This document shows positions 7,629 through 20,026 of a stretch of 28,576 nucleotides of DNA, piece after piece (position 1 is the first letter of the stretch; every line of letters starts with the position of its first letter). Source of the DNA: Peronospora farinosa (Eukaryota > Oomycota > Peronosporomycetes > Peronosporales > Peronosporaceae); NCBI GenBank assembly GCA_947646735.1, contig CANTFK010000293.1:1-28576 (forward strand), in the 5' to 3' direction. The translations under genes were made by a program, and so were the position numbers. The notes beneath the pieces were generated by a model that did not search any database, was not told where the DNA came from, and was given only the letters and a program-made list of their open reading frames with translations.

Positions 7629-8111
7629 ATGTTCTCGAAAATTTTGATCGTAGCCGGCATTCTCGCCTCAACTCTCGCGTCCGCCGATGTTCCGCTTTCC
7701 GTACAGCACGATGCCACCAACTCATTGGTGGAATCTGTCGGAATCGCCAGCACCCGTAACCTGAGAGTCATGACTGAACAGACCGCGCTGGGTGAAACGA
7801 CGACACAGGCGTCGCAGTGCGATAACATCGGTAGCGGAGACGCTCAGCTTGCGAACGGGCTTCAGTTGCTGAATCTCGATCTGCTCGGGAATCAGTTGCT
7901 GGATCTTGATCTGCTCGGGAATCAGTTGCTGGATCTCGATGTGCTCGGGTCCGTAGCCGCTGATAACATCCAATCGTGCTGCAACGCGTGCGTGAACAGC
8001 GTTCTCTGCATTGCGTTTAACTTCCAGCCACTCTTGTCACTCGAAGCGTGCGTGCTGTCACGTTCGAGGGTGGGTCGACAGGGAGGCCTCATCAACCTAA
8101 GTATATTGTAA
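7629..8111 (+). CDS. Secreted RNLR/PAN-like candidate effector, unit 1
   Basis: Codes for 160 residues. Residues 1-19 (MFSKILIVAGILASTLASA) form a signal peptide with a typical A-x-A cleavage site. The mature start DVPLSVQHDAT resembles that of the large gene at 2715. RNLR at residues 43-46 fits the RxLR pattern and its usual distance from the N-terminus; acidic residues follow but there is no strict EER. Residues 79-108 are three 10-residue repeats (QLLNLDLLGN, QLLDLDLLGN, QLLDLDVLGS). The C-terminus has Cys 117, 118, 121, 127 and 141 in CCNACVNSVLCIAFNF...ACVL, plus Cys 64, resembling a PAN/Apple domain like those of oomycete cellulose-binding CBEL proteins. The role is probably extracellular or host-directed binding, by inference. 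It starts at the first ATG after the initiator at 7571. No gene symbol is known to me. Confidence 0.85.
   Translation: MFSKILIVAGILASTLASADVPLSVQHDATNSLVESVGIASTRNLRVMTEQTALGETTTQASQCDNIGSGDAQLANGLQLLNLDLLGNQLLDLDLLGNQLLDLDVLGSVAADNIQSCCNACVNSVLCIAFNFQPLLSLEACVLSRSRVGRQGGLINLSIL
7863..7952 (+). repeat. Three tandem 30-bp units inside the array gene
   Basis: Each unit starts CAGTTGCTG and ends CTCGGGAAT or CTCGGGTCC. All ten array copies have exactly three units, so this internal repeat has not changed during the array expansion. Confidence 0.9.
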
Positions 8112-8790
8112 CTTGGGAAGGGATGCGTATCCGCTGAGAAATCGCAAAAGGACTCTGCTACGAGCCGGTCACAGTTTGTGACCATTCGACGACACAGTTT
8201 CCGTTCCAGCGACAGAGTTTATTCATTCGTGGCAGAGCGTGTCCGGTACTTAGCGCGACGTGGTAGAAGGTCCGAGCACTACTTAAACGACGAGTAAACA
8301 AACAATCATATTTTCGGATGTAGACGTGTTATTTTGTCAGAATGGACCTAAATGCTTTTCTACGAGAGCCATCGATTGTTAACATCTAGAAGCATAGACC
8401 AGCGCAATATTGTCGTAGGTGGTATGCGATAGTTGGTCATCATAGTGAAGAATCGGGTCGGTAGGTAGGTACGATCGGACAAAATCATAAACATTTCAGC
8501 TATATGTGTTGCGCTTCCCATGCAAGGCAATTTGAGACATAATCAATTGATACGAAGCACGAAGGTTGGCATCTCAATGAAATCCGAGTACCCAATAGTT
8601 TGAATACCACGATGGATACCCATGAAAAGCTTACCAGTGTGGTTTTGGTTGCAATTACGTTCGATATCAACACATCAGTTTTAGGATCCTCACCTTTGAT
8701 CTGTGCGGCAGCAAGTAGGCAAAATTCAATTGAGTACTTATGCGATACATTGATAACCAAAACTCGCGATTCTTTCATGTATTCTTATGG
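8112..8790. other. Unit 1 non-coding segment between gene and R
   Basis: This begins just after the stop codon. It contains a perfect 7-bp stem hairpin, GGTCACAGTTTGTGACC, at 8167-8183 (possible 3' UTR structure) and GGTAGGTAGGTA near 8460. It holds the indel sites that distinguish units: TTTCCGTTCC (unit 1 only) against TTCC near 8200, and AATGCTTTTCTACG (units 1 and 10) against shorter alleles near 8351. Open frames extend from here into R on both strands: a plus-strand frame with ATG at 8612 to 9064 and a minus-strand frame 8778-8500. I do not consider either a gene. Confidence 0.5.
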
Positions 8791-9708
8791 ATTGATTTCG
8801 TTTCACTTTGCAGCACTGGCAATAGAAATCGTAGTTCGTTCAGGTGTTGCGGATTTTCGTAGAATATCCAAAGGCACGCTCTTTCGTGAACATTTCTGGA
8901 TCGCTCGTGTCAAATGCAAGACCAGTTCACGGTTCTGTGTGTACAGGTTGAGACTGCAATTTCCAGCAGGCAATCTTACGGTATTACAAATGGCGAAGGT
9001 ACTGGTAGTTGGAACTTCTCAAAAACTTCATTGGCCTAGTCGCTCGCACAATAGCTTACAATGATAGACAAGCTTGATGTGCACATGCCAGGTTTTACCA
9101 CCAGTTAGTACGTGGTGAATGGACAAATGGACAGTTGGACAGTTGCGTGGAATCGTTGGAGAGATTGATGCGAACCATCTTGTTATTGCACGAGGTTTCA
9201 AGGTAATCGAGGATTTTTGAGCTTTACACTTAAAATGAGGTCTGTCGCCTTGACGTCTGACTGCCCGTGCCGCAGGTCGAAGCCACCACTGCAACCGTTT
9301 AAAGAGTCTCAGACTCAAAGCTCCTTACTGCCAAGTTGCCAACCTGGTCTCAACCTGAGTCAGGCATAGACGACTGTGTGGCAACATGGCTCTACAGTCT
9401 CAAGACTACAATCTTATCTTTGCTGTATGAAGACGAAGGGACCTGAGGCCACGGCTTTCTCAAAACGACCGAATCCTGACTATTCTCAAAACGACCGACC
9501 CCTCATTATTCCCAAAACTGTAAGCTTCAGAGTTTCAGTCGCCCGAAACGTCTTAAAACGCATGATAGTTTACAGGGCTTTTTAATATCTTTTCTTAACC
9601 CCATTGATCCGCGCTAGTCGTCCTTGTAGCTCAAGAGCAGCTGATCGAAAGCTCATTCCCCAATCTCCTCTTTGACGACAAACTCTTCCTTTACTTTCCG
9701 ATCGACCA

Positions 9709-10191
9709 ATGTTCTCGAAAATTTTGATCGTAGCCGGCATTCTCGCCTCAACTCTCGCGTCCGCCGATGTTCCGCTTTCCGTACAGCACGATGCCACCAA
9801 CTCATTGGTGGAATCTGTCGGAATCGCCAGCACCCGTAACCTGAGAGTCATGACTGAACAGACCGCGCTGGGTGAAACGACGACACAGGCGTCGCAGTGC
9901 GATAACATCGGTAGTGGAGACGCTCAGCTTGCGAACGGGCTTCAGTTGCTGAATCTCGATCTGCTCGGGAATCAGTTGCTGGATCTTGATCTGCTCGGGA
10001 ATCAGTTGCTGGATCTCGATGTGCTCGGGTCCGTAGCCGCTGATAACATCCAATCGTGCTGCAACGCGTGCGTGAACAGCGTTCTCTGCATTGCGTTTAA
10101 CTTCCAGCCACTCTTGTCACTCGAAGCGTGCGTGCTGTCACGTTCGAGGGTGGGTCGACAGGGAGGCCTCATCAACCTAAGTATATTGTAA
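9709..10191 (+). CDS. Secreted RNLR/PAN-like candidate effector, unit 2
   Basis: Intact 160-residue copy with the same protein as unit 1. The only coding difference I find is a synonymous AGC to AGT at the Ser of GSGD. Its initiator is at 9651. Its 3' flank carries the unique intermediate indel allele CCTAATTTACGAG near 10422. Confidence 0.85.
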   Translation: MFSKILIVAGILASTLASADVPLSVQHDATNSLVESVGIASTRNLRVMTEQTALGETTTQASQCDNIGSGDAQLANGLQLLNLDLLGNQLLDLDLLGNQLLDLDVLGSVAADNIQSCCNACVNSVLCIAFNFQPLLSLEACVLSRSRVGRQGGLINLSIL

Positions 10192-11775
10192 CTTGGGAAG
10201 GGATGCGTATCCGCTGAGAAATCGCAAAAGGACTCTGCTACGAGCCGGTCACAGTTTGTGACCATTCGACGACACAGTTCCAGCGACAGAGTTTATTCAT
10301 TCGTGGCAGAGCGTGTCCGGTACTTAGCGCGACGTGGTAGAAGGTCCGAGCACTACTTAAACGACGAGTAAACAAACAATCATATTTTCGGATGTAGACG
10401 TGTTATTTTGTCAGAATGGACCTAATTTACGAGAGCCATCGATTGTTAACATCTAGAAGCATAGACCAGCGCAATATTGTCGTAGGTGGTATGCGATAGT
10501 TGGTCATCATAGTGAAGAATTGGGTCGGTAGGTAGGTACGATCGGACAAAATCATAAACATTTCAGCTATATGTGTTGCGCTTCCCATGCAAGGCAATTT
10601 GAGACATAATCAATTGATACGAAGCACGAAGGTTGGCATCTCAATGAAATCCGAGTACCCAATAGTTTGAATACCACGATGGATACCCATGAAAAGCTTA
10701 CCAGTGTGGTTTTGGTTGCAATTACGTTCGATATCAACACATCAGTTTTAGGATCCTCACCTTTGATCTGTGCGGCAGCAAGTAGGCAAAATTCAATTGA
10801 GTACTTATGCGATACATTGATAACCAAAACTCGCGATTCTTTCATGTATTCTTATGGATTGATTTCGTTTCACTTTGCAGCACTGGCAATAGAAATCGTA
10901 GTTCGTTCAGGTGTTGCGGATTTTCGTAGAATATCCAAAGGCACGCTCTTTCGTGAACATTTCTGGATCGCTCGTGTCAAATGCAAGACCAGTTCACGGT
11001 TCTGTGGGTACAGGTTGAGACTGCAATTTCCAGCAGGCAATCTTACGGTATTACAAATGGCGAAGGTACTGGTAGTTGGAACTTCTCAAAAACTTCGTTG
11101 GCCTAGTCGCTCGCACAATAGCTTACAATGATAGACAAGCTTGATGTGCACATGCCAGGTTTTACCACCAGTTAGTACGTGGTGAATGGACAAATGGACA
11201 GTTGGACAGTTGCGTGGAATCGTTGGAGAGATTGATGCGAACCATCTTGTTATTGCACGAGGTTTCAAGGTAATCGAGGATTTTTGAGCTTTACACTTAA
11301 AATGAGGTCTGTCGCCTTGACGTCTGACTGCCCGTGCCGCAGGTCGAAGCCACCACTGCAACCGTTTAAAGAGTCTCAGACTCAAAGCTCCTTACTGCCA
11401 AGTTGCCAACCTGGTCTCAACCTGAGTCAGGCATAGACGACTGTGTGGCAACATGGCTCTACAGTCTCAAGACTACAATCTTATCTTTGCTGTATGAAGA
11501 CGAAGGGACCTGAGGCCACGGCTTTCTCAAAACGACCGAATCCTGACTATTCTCAAAACGACCGACCCCTCATTATTCCCAAAACTGTAAGCTTCAGAGT
11601 TTCAGTCGCCCGAAACGTCTTAAAACGCATGATAGTTTACAGGGCTTTTTAATATCTTTTCTTAACCCCATTGATCCGCGCTAGTCGTCCTTGTAGCTCA
11701 AGAGCAGCTGATCGAAAGCTCATTCCCCAATCTCCTCTTTGACGACAAACTCTTCCTTTACTTTCCGATCGACCA

Positions 11776-12258
11776 ATGTTCTCGAAAATTTTGATCGTAG
11801 CCGGCATTCTCGCCTCAACTCTCGCGTCCGCCGATGTTCCGCTTTCCGTACAGCACGATGCCACCAACTCATTGGTGGAATCTGTCGGAATCGCCAGCAC
11901 CCGTAACCTGAGAGTCATGACTGAACAGACCGCGCTGGGTGAAACGACGACACAGGCGTCGCAGTGCGATAACATCGGTAGTGGAGACGCTCAGCTTGCG
12001 AACGGGCTTCAGTTGCTGAATCTCGATCTGCTCGGGAATCAGTTGCTGGATCTTGATCTGCTCGGGAATCAGTTGCTGGATCTCGATGTGCTCGGGTCCG
12101 TAGCCGCTGATAACATCCAATCGTGCTGCAACGCGTGCGTGAACAGCGTTCTCTGCATTGCGTTTAACTTCCAGCCACTCTTGTCACTCGAAGCGTGCGT
12201 GCTGTCACGTTCGAGGGTGGGTCGACAGGGAGGCCTCATCAACCTAAGTATATTGTAA
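11776..12258 (+). CDS. Secreted RNLR/PAN-like candidate effector, unit 3
   Basis: Intact 160-residue copy with the same protein as units 1 and 2 (signal-peptide start MFSKILIVAG). Its initiator is at 11718. From here to unit 9 the downstream flank has the shortest indel allele, CCTAAACGAG. Confidence 0.85.
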   Translation: MFSKILIVAGILASTLASADVPLSVQHDATNSLVESVGIASTRNLRVMTEQTALGETTTQASQCDNIGSGDAQLANGLQLLNLDLLGNQLLDLDLLGNQLLDLDVLGSVAADNIQSCCNACVNSVLCIAFNFQPLLSLEACVLSRSRVGRQGGLINLSIL

Positions 12259-13838
12259 CTTGGGAAGGGATGCGTATCCGCTGAGAAATCGCAAAAGGAC
12301 TCTGCTACGAGCCGGTCACAGTTTGTGACCATTCGACGACACAGTTCCAGCGACAGAGTTTATTCATTCGTGGCAGAGCGTGTCCGGTACTTAGCGCGAC
12401 GTGGTAGAAGGTCCGAGCACTACTTAAACGACGAGTAACAAACAATCATATTTTCGGATGTAGACGTGTTATTTTGTCAGAATGGACCTAAACGAGAGCC
12501 ATCGATTGTTAACATCTAGAAGCATAGACCAGCGCAATATTGTCGTAGGTGGTATGCGATAGTTGGTCATCATAGTGAAGAATTGGGTCGGTAGGTAGGT
12601 ACGATCGGACAAAATCATAAACATTTCAGCTATATGTGTTGCGCTTCCCATGCAAGGCAATTTGAGACATAATCAATTGATACGAAGCACGAAGGTTGGC
12701 ATCTCAATGAAATCCGAGTACCCAATAGTTTGAATACCACGATGGATACCCATGAAAAGCTTACCAGTGTGGTTTTGGTTGCAATTACGTTCGATATCAA
12801 CACATCAGTTTTAGGATCCTCACCTTTGATCTGTGCGGCAGCAAGTAGGCAAAATTCAATTGAGTACTTATGCGATACATTGATAACCAAAACTCGCGAT
12901 TCTTTCATGTATTCTTATGGATTGATTTCGTTTCACTTTGCAGCACTGGCAATAGAAATCGTAGTTCGTTCAGGTGTTGCGGATTTTCGTAGAATATCCA
13001 AAGGCACGCTCTTTCGTGAACATTTCTGGATCGCTCGTGTCAAATGCAAGACCAGTTCACGGTTCTGTGGGTACAGGTTAAGACTGCAATTTCCAGCAGG
13101 CAATCTTACGGTATTACAAATGGCGAAGGTACTGGTAGTTGGAACTTCTCAAAAACTTCGTTGGCCTAGTCGCTCGCACAATAGCTTACAATGATAGACA
13201 AGCTTGATGTGCACATGCCAGGTTTTACCACCAGTTAGTACGTGGTGAATGGACAAATGGACAGTTGGACAGTTGCGTGGAATCGTTGGAGAGATTGATG
13301 CGAACCATCTTGTTATTGCATGAGGTTTCAAGGTAATCGAGGATTTTTGAGCTTTACACTTAAAATGAGGTCTGTCGCCTTGACGTCTGACTGCCCGTGC
13401 CGCAGGTCGAAGCCACCACTGCAACCGTTTAAAGAGTCTCAGACTCAAAGCTCCTTACTGCCAAGTTGCCAACCTGGTCTCAACCTGAGTCAGGCATAGA
13501 CGACTGTGTGGCAACATGGCTCTACAGTCTCAAGACTACAATCTTATCTTTGCTGTATGAAGACGAAGGGACCTGAGGCCACGGCTTTCTCAAAACGACC
13601 GAATCCTGACTATTCTCAAAACGACCGACCCCTCATTATTCCCAAAACTGTAAGCTTCAGAGTTTCAGTCGCCCGAAACGTCTTAAAACGCATGATAGTT
13701 TACAGGGCTTTTTAATATCTTTTCTTAACCCCATTGATCCGCGCTAGTCGTCCTTGTAGCTCAAGAGCAGCTGATCGAAAGCTCATTCCCCAATCTCCTC
13801 TTTGACGACAAACTTTTCCTTTACTTTCCGATCGACCA

Positions 13839-14320
13839 ATGTTCTCGAAAATTATATCGTAGCCGGCATTCTCGCCTCAACTCTCGCGTCCGCCGATGTT
13901 CCGCTTTCCGTACAGCACGATGCCACCAACTCATTGGTGGAATCTGTCGGAATCGCCAGCACCCGTAACCTGAGAGTCATGACTGAACAGACCGCGCTGG
14001 GTGAAACGACGACACAGGCGTCGCAGTGCGATAACATCGGTAGTGGAGACGCTCAGCTTGCGAACGGGCTTCAGTTGCTGAATCTCGATCTGCTCGGGAA
14101 TCAGTTGCTGGATCTTGATCTGCTCGGGAATCAGTTGCTGGATCTCGATGTGCTCGGGTCCGTAGCCGCTGATAACATCCAATCGTGCTGCAACGCGTGC
14201 GTGAACAGCGTTCTCTGCATTGCGTTTAACTTCCAGCCACTCTTGTCACTCGAAGCGTGCGTGCTGTCACGTTCGAGGGTGGGTCGACAGGGAGGCCTCA
14301 TCAACCTAAGTATATTGTAA
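13839..14320 (+). pseudogene. Frameshifted array copy, unit 4
   Basis: The promoter (13781) and ATG are intact, but the signal-peptide region reads AAAATTATATCG, one base short. Translation from the ATG gives seven codons and then TAG. The rest of the frame is open and unchanged to 14320 but has no ATG ahead of the signal sequence; the only way to open it further upstream is a TTG at 13802. It also has ACTTTTCC for ACTCTTCC in the 5' UTR. It is silent unless frameshifting, RNA editing or a sequence error is involved. Confidence 0.8.
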
Positions 14321-15900
14321 CTTGGGAAGGGATGCGTATCCGCTGAGAAATCGCAAAAGGACTCTGCTACGAGCCGGTCACAGTTTGTGACCATTCGACG
14401 ACACAGTTCCAGCGACAGAGTTTATTCATTCGTGGCAGAGCGTGTCCGGTACTTAGCGCGACGTGGTAGAAGGTCCGAGCACTACTTAAACGACGAGTAA
14501 CAAACAATCATATTTTCGGATGTAGACGTGTTATTTTGTCAGAATGGACCTAAACGAGAGCCATCGATTGTTAATATCTAGAAGCGTAGACCAGCGCAAT
14601 ATTGTCGTAGGTGGTATGCGATAGTTGGTCATCATAGTGAAGAATTGGGTCGGTAGGTAGGTACGATCGGACAAAATCATAAACATTTCAGCTATATGTG
14701 TTGCGCTTCCCATGCAAGGCAATTTGAGACATAATCAATTGATACGAAGCACGAAGGTTGGCATCTCAATGAAATCCGAGTACCCAATAGTTTGAATACC
14801 ACGATGGATACCCATGAAAAGCTTACCAGTGTGGTTTTGGTTGCAATTACGTTCGATATCAACACATCAGTTTTAGGATCCTCACCTTTGATCTGTGCGG
14901 CAGCAAGTAGGCAAAATTCAATTGAGTACTTATGCGATACATTGATAACCAAAACTCGCGATTCTTTCATGTATTCTTATGGATTGATTTCGTTTCACTT
15001 TGCAGCACTGGCAATAGAAATCGTAGTTCCTTCAGGTGTTGCGGATTTTCGTAGAATATCCAAAGGCACGCTCTTTCGTGAACATTTCTGGATCGCTCGT
15101 GTCAAATGCAAGACCAGTTCACGGTTCTGTGGGTACAGGTTAAGACTGCAATTTCCAGCAGGCAATCTTACGGTATTACAAATGGCGAAGGTACTGGTAG
15201 TTGGAACTTCTCAAAAACTTCGTTGGCCTAGTCGCTCGCACAATAGCTTACAATGATAGACAAGCTTGATGTGCACATGCCAGGTTTTACCACCAGTTAG
15301 TACGTGGTGAATGGACAAATGGACAGTTGGACAGTTGCGTGGAATCGTTGGAGAGATTGATGCGAACCATCTTGTTATTGCATGAGGTTTCAAGGTAATC
15401 GAGGATTTTTGAGCTTTACACTTAAAATGAGGTCTGTCGCCTTGACGTCTGACTGCCCGTGCCGCAGGTCGAAGCCACCACTGCAACCGTTTAAAGAGTC
15501 TCAGACTCAAAGCTCCTTACTGCCAAGTTGCCAACCTGGTCTCAACCTGAGTCAGGCATAGACGACTGTGTGGCAACATGGCTCTACAGTCTCAAGACTA
15601 CAATCTTATCTTTGCTGTATGAAGACGAAGGGACCTGAGGCCACGGCTTTCTCAAAACGACCGAATCCTGACTATTCTCAAAACGACCGACCCCTCATTA
15701 TTCCCAAAACTGTAAGCTTCAGAGTTTCAGTCGCCCGAAACGTCTTAAAACGCATGATAGTTTACAGGGCTTTTTAATATCTTTTCTTAACCCCATTGAT
15801 CCGCGCTAGTCGTCCTTGTAGCTCAAGAGCAGCTGATCGAAAGCTCATTCCCCAATCTCCTCTTTGACGACAAACTCTTCCTTTACTTTCCGATCGACCA

Positions 15901-16384
15901 ATGTTCTCGAAAATTTATGATCGTAGCCGGCATTCTCGCCTCAACTCTCGCGTCCGCCGATGTTCCGCTTTCCGTACAGCACGATGCCACCAACTCATTG
16001 GTGGAATCTGTCGGAATCGCCAGCACCCGTAACCTGAGAGTCATGACTGAACAGACCGCGCTGGGTGAAACGACGACACAGGCGTCGCAGTGCGATAACA
16101 TCGGTAGCGGAGACGCTCAGCTTGCGAACGGGCTTCAGTTGCTGAATCTCGATCTGCTCGGGAATCAGTTGCTGGATCTTGATCTGCTCGGGAATCAGTT
16201 GCTGGATCTCGATGTGCTCGGGTCCGTAGCCGCTGATAACATCCAATCGTGCTGCAACGCGTGCGTGAACAGCGTTCTCTGCATTGCGTTTAACTTCCAG
16301 CCACTCTTGTCACTCGAAGCGTGCGTGCTGTCACGTTCGAGGGTGGGTCGACAGGGAGGCCTCATCAACCTAAGTATATTGTAA
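15901..16384 (+). pseudogene. Frameshifted array copy with possible internal start, unit 5
   Basis: The signal-peptide region reads AAAATTTATGATCG, one base longer than unit 1. From the usual ATG at 15901 the frame is lost and stops after 43 codons. The insertion creates a new ATG at 15917, in frame with the rest, giving 155 residues that begin MIVAGILASTLASA. That shorter leader lacks the basic N-region and might still work as a weak signal peptide. It carries the AGC allele shared with unit 1. Its initiator is at 15843. It could be a gene with a shifted start rather than a pseudogene. Confidence 0.6.
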
Positions 16385-17964
16385 CTTGGGAAGGGATGCG
16401 TATCCGCTGAGAAATCGCAAAAGGACTCTGCTACGAGCCGGTCACAGTTTGTGACCATTCGACGACACAGTTCCAGCGACAGAGTTTATTCATTCGTGGC
16501 AGAGCGTGTCCGGTACTTAGCGCGACGTGGTAGAAGGTCCGAGCACTACTTAAACGACGAGTAACAAACAATCATATTTTCGGATGTAGACGTGTTATTT
16601 TGTCAGAATTGACCTAAACGAGAGCCATCGATTGTTAACATCTAGAAGCATAGACCAGCGCAATATTGTCGTAGATGGTATGCGATAGTTGGTCATCATA
16701 GTGAAGAATCGGGTCGGTAGGTAGGTACGATCGGACAAAATCATAAACATTTCAGCTATATGTGTTGCGCTTCCCATGCAAGGCAATTTGAGACATAATC
16801 AATTGATACGAAGCACGAAGGTTGGCATCTCAATGAAATCCGAGTACCCAATAGTTTGAATACCACGATGGATACCCATGAAAAGCTTACCAGTGTGGTT
16901 TTGGTTGCAATTACGTTCGATATCAACACATCAGTTTTAGGATCCTCACCTTTGATCTGTGCGGCAGCAAGTAGGCAAAATTCAATTGAGTACTTATGCG
17001 ATACATTGATAACCAAAACTCGCGATTCTTTCATGTATTCTTATGGATTGATTTCGTTTCACTTTGCAGCACTGGCAATAGAAATCGTAGTTCGTTCAGG
17101 TGTTGCGGATTTTCGTAGAATATCCAAAGGCACGCTCTTTCGTGAACATTTCTGGATCGCTCGTGTCAAATGCAAGACCAGTTCACGGTTCTGTGGGTAC
17201 AGGTTGAGACTGCAATTTCCAGCAGGCAATCTTACGGTATTACAAATGGCGAAGGTACTGGTAGTTGGAACTTCTCAAAAACTTCGTTGGCCTAGTCGCT
17301 CGCACAATAGCTTACAATGATAGACAAGCTTGATGTGCACATGCCAGGTTTTACCACCAGTTAGTACGTGGTGAATGGACAAATGGACAGTTGGACAGTT
17401 GCGTGGAATCGTTGGAGAGATTGATGCGAACCATCTTGTTATTGCATGAGGTTTCAAGGTAATCGAGGATTTTTGAGCTTTACACTTAAAATGAGGTCTG
17501 TCGCCTTGACGTCTGACTGCCCGTGCCGCAGGTCGAAGCCACCACTGCAACCGTTTAAAGAGTCTCAGACTCAAAGCTCCTTACTGCCAAGTTGCCAACC
17601 TGGTCTCAACCTGAGTCAGGCATAGACGACTGTGTGGCAACATGGCTCTACAGTCTCAAGACTACAATCTTATCTTTGCTGTATGAAGACGAAGGGACCT
17701 GAGGCCACGGCTTTCTCAAAACGACCGAATCCTGACTATTCTCAAAACGACCGACCCCTCATTATTCCCAAAACTGTAAGCTTCAGAGTTTCAGTCGCCC
17801 GAAACGTCTTAAAACGCATGATAGTTTACAGGGCTTTTTAATATCTTTTCTTAACCCCATTGATCCGCGCTAGTCGTCCTTGTAGCTCAAGAGCAGCTGA
17901 TCGAAAGCTCATTCCCCAATCTCCTCTTTGACGACAAACTTTTCCTTTACTTTCCGATCGACCA

Positions 17965-18446
17965 ATGTTCTCGAAAATTATATCGTAGCCGGCATTCTCG
18001 CCTCAACTCTCGCGTCCGCCGATGTTCCGCTTTCCGTACAGCACGATGCCACCAACTCATTGGTGGAATCTGTCGGAATCGCCAGCACCCGTAACCTGAG
18101 AGTCATGACTGAACAGACCGCGCTGGGTGAAACGACGACACAGGCGTCGCAGTGCGATAACATCGGTAGTGGAGACGCTCAGCTTGCGAACGGGCTTCAG
18201 TTGCTGAATCTCGATCTGCTCGGGAATCAGTTGCTGGATCTTGATCTGCTCGGGAATCAGTTGCTGGATCTCGATGTGCTCGGGTCCGTAGCCGCTGATA
18301 ACATCCAATCGTGCTGCAACGCGTGCGTGAACAGCGTTCTCTGCATTGCGTTTAACTTCCAGCCACTCTTGTCACTCGAAGCGTGCGTGCTGTCACGTTC
18401 GAGGGTGGGTCGACAGGGAGGCCTCATCAACCTAAGTATATTGTAA
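17965..18446 (+). pseudogene. Frameshifted array copy, unit 6
   Basis: It has the same one-base deletion as unit 4 (AAAATTATATCG), stopping after seven codons. It shares the linked flank variants TTAATATCTAGAAGCG and GAATTGGG with unit 4. Units 4 and 6 therefore look like copies of each other although unit 5 lies between them. Its initiator is at 17907. Confidence 0.8.
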
Positions 18447-20026
18447 CTTGGGAAGGGATGCGTATCCGCTGAGAAATCGCAAAAGGACTCTGCTACGAGC
18501 CGGTCACAGTTTGTGACCATTCGACGACACAGTTCCAGCGACAGAGTTTATTCATTCGTGGCAGAGCGTGTCCGGTACTTAGCGCGACGTGGTAGAAGGT
18601 CCGAGCACTACTTAAACGACGAGTAACAAACAATCATATTTTCGGATGTAGACGTGTTATTTTGTCAGAATGGACCTAAACGAGAGCCATCGATTGTTAA
18701 TATCTAGAAGCGTAGACCAGCGCAATATTGTCGTAGGTGGTATGCGATAGTTGGTCATCATAGTGAAGAATTGGGTCGGTAGGTAGGTACGATCGGACAA
18801 AATCATAAACATTTCAGCTATATGTGTTGCGCTTCCCATGCAAGGCAATTTGAGACATAATCAATTGATACGAAGCACGAAGGTTGGCATCTCAATGAAA
18901 TCCGAGTACCCAATAGTTTGAATACCACGATGGATACCCATGAAAAGCTTACCAGTGTGGTTTTGGTTGCAATTACGTTCGATATCAACACATCAGTTTT
19001 AGGATCCTCACCTTTGATCTGTGCGGCAGCAAGTAGGCAAAATTCAATTGAGTACTTATGCGATACATTGATAACCAAAACTCGCGATTCTTTCATGTAT
19101 TCTTATGGATTGATTTCGTTTCACTTTGCAGCACTGGCAATAGAAATCGTAGTTCGTTCAGGTGTTGCGGATTTTCGTAGAATATCCAAAGGCACGCTCT
19201 TTCGTGAACATTTCTGGATCGCTCGTGTCAAATGCAAGACCAGTTCACGGTTCTGTGGGTACAGGTTGAGACTGCAATTTCCAGCAGGCAATCTTACGGT
19301 ATTACAAATGGCGAAGGTACTGGTAGTTGGAACTTCTCAAAAACTTCGTTGGCCTAGTCGCTCGCACAATAGCTTACAATGATAGACAAGCTTGATGTGC
19401 ACATGCCAGGTTTTACCACCAGTTAGTACGTGGTGAATGGACAAATGGACAGTTGGACAGTTGCGTGGAATCGTTGGAGAGATTGATGCGAACCATCTTG
19501 TTATTGCACGAGGTTTCAAGGTAATCGAGGATTTTTGAGCTTTACACTTAAAATGAGGTCTGTCGCCTTGACGTCTGACTGCCCGTGCCGCAGGTCGAAG
19601 CCACCACTGCAACCGTTTAAAGAGTCTCAGACTCAAAGCTCCTTACTGCCAAGTTGCCAACCTGGTCTCAACCTGAGTCAGGCATAGACGACTGTGTGGC
19701 AACATGGCTCTACAGTCTCAAGACTACAATCTTATCTTTGCTGTATGAAGACGAAGGGACCTGAGGCCACGGCTTTCTCAAAACGACCGAATCCTGACTA
19801 TTCTCAAAACGACCGACCCCTCATTATTCCCAAAACTGTAAGCTTCAGAGTTTCAGTCGCCCGAAACGTCTTAAAACGCATGATAGTTTACAGGGCTTTT
19901 TAATATCTTTTCTTAACCCCATTGATCCGCGCTAGTCGTCCTTGTAGCTCAAGAGCAGCTGATCGAAAGCTCATTCCCCAATCTCCTCTTTGACGACAAA
20001 CTCTTCCTTTACTTTCCGATCGACCA

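Noticed and set aside
8500..8778. 92-codon minus-strand ORF with an ATG in every unit
   Set aside because: It has some protein-like composition, but no promoter, no family resemblance I can name, and its repetition is not independent evidence. A spliced gene was considered but no convincing exon structure emerged.
8612..9064. ~150-codon plus-strand ORF across R, present in every unit
   Set aside because: The diverged first R copy differs mainly at amino-acid-changing sites, there is no initiator upstream and no recognisable domain. It recurs only because the DNA is repeated.
13802..14320. 172-codon reading of array unit 4 (and units 6, 9) with an intact mature protein
   Set aside because: It begins at TTG in the 5' UTR. 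The first ATG after the promoter leads to a stop after seven codons, so an ATG-initiated secreted product is not made.
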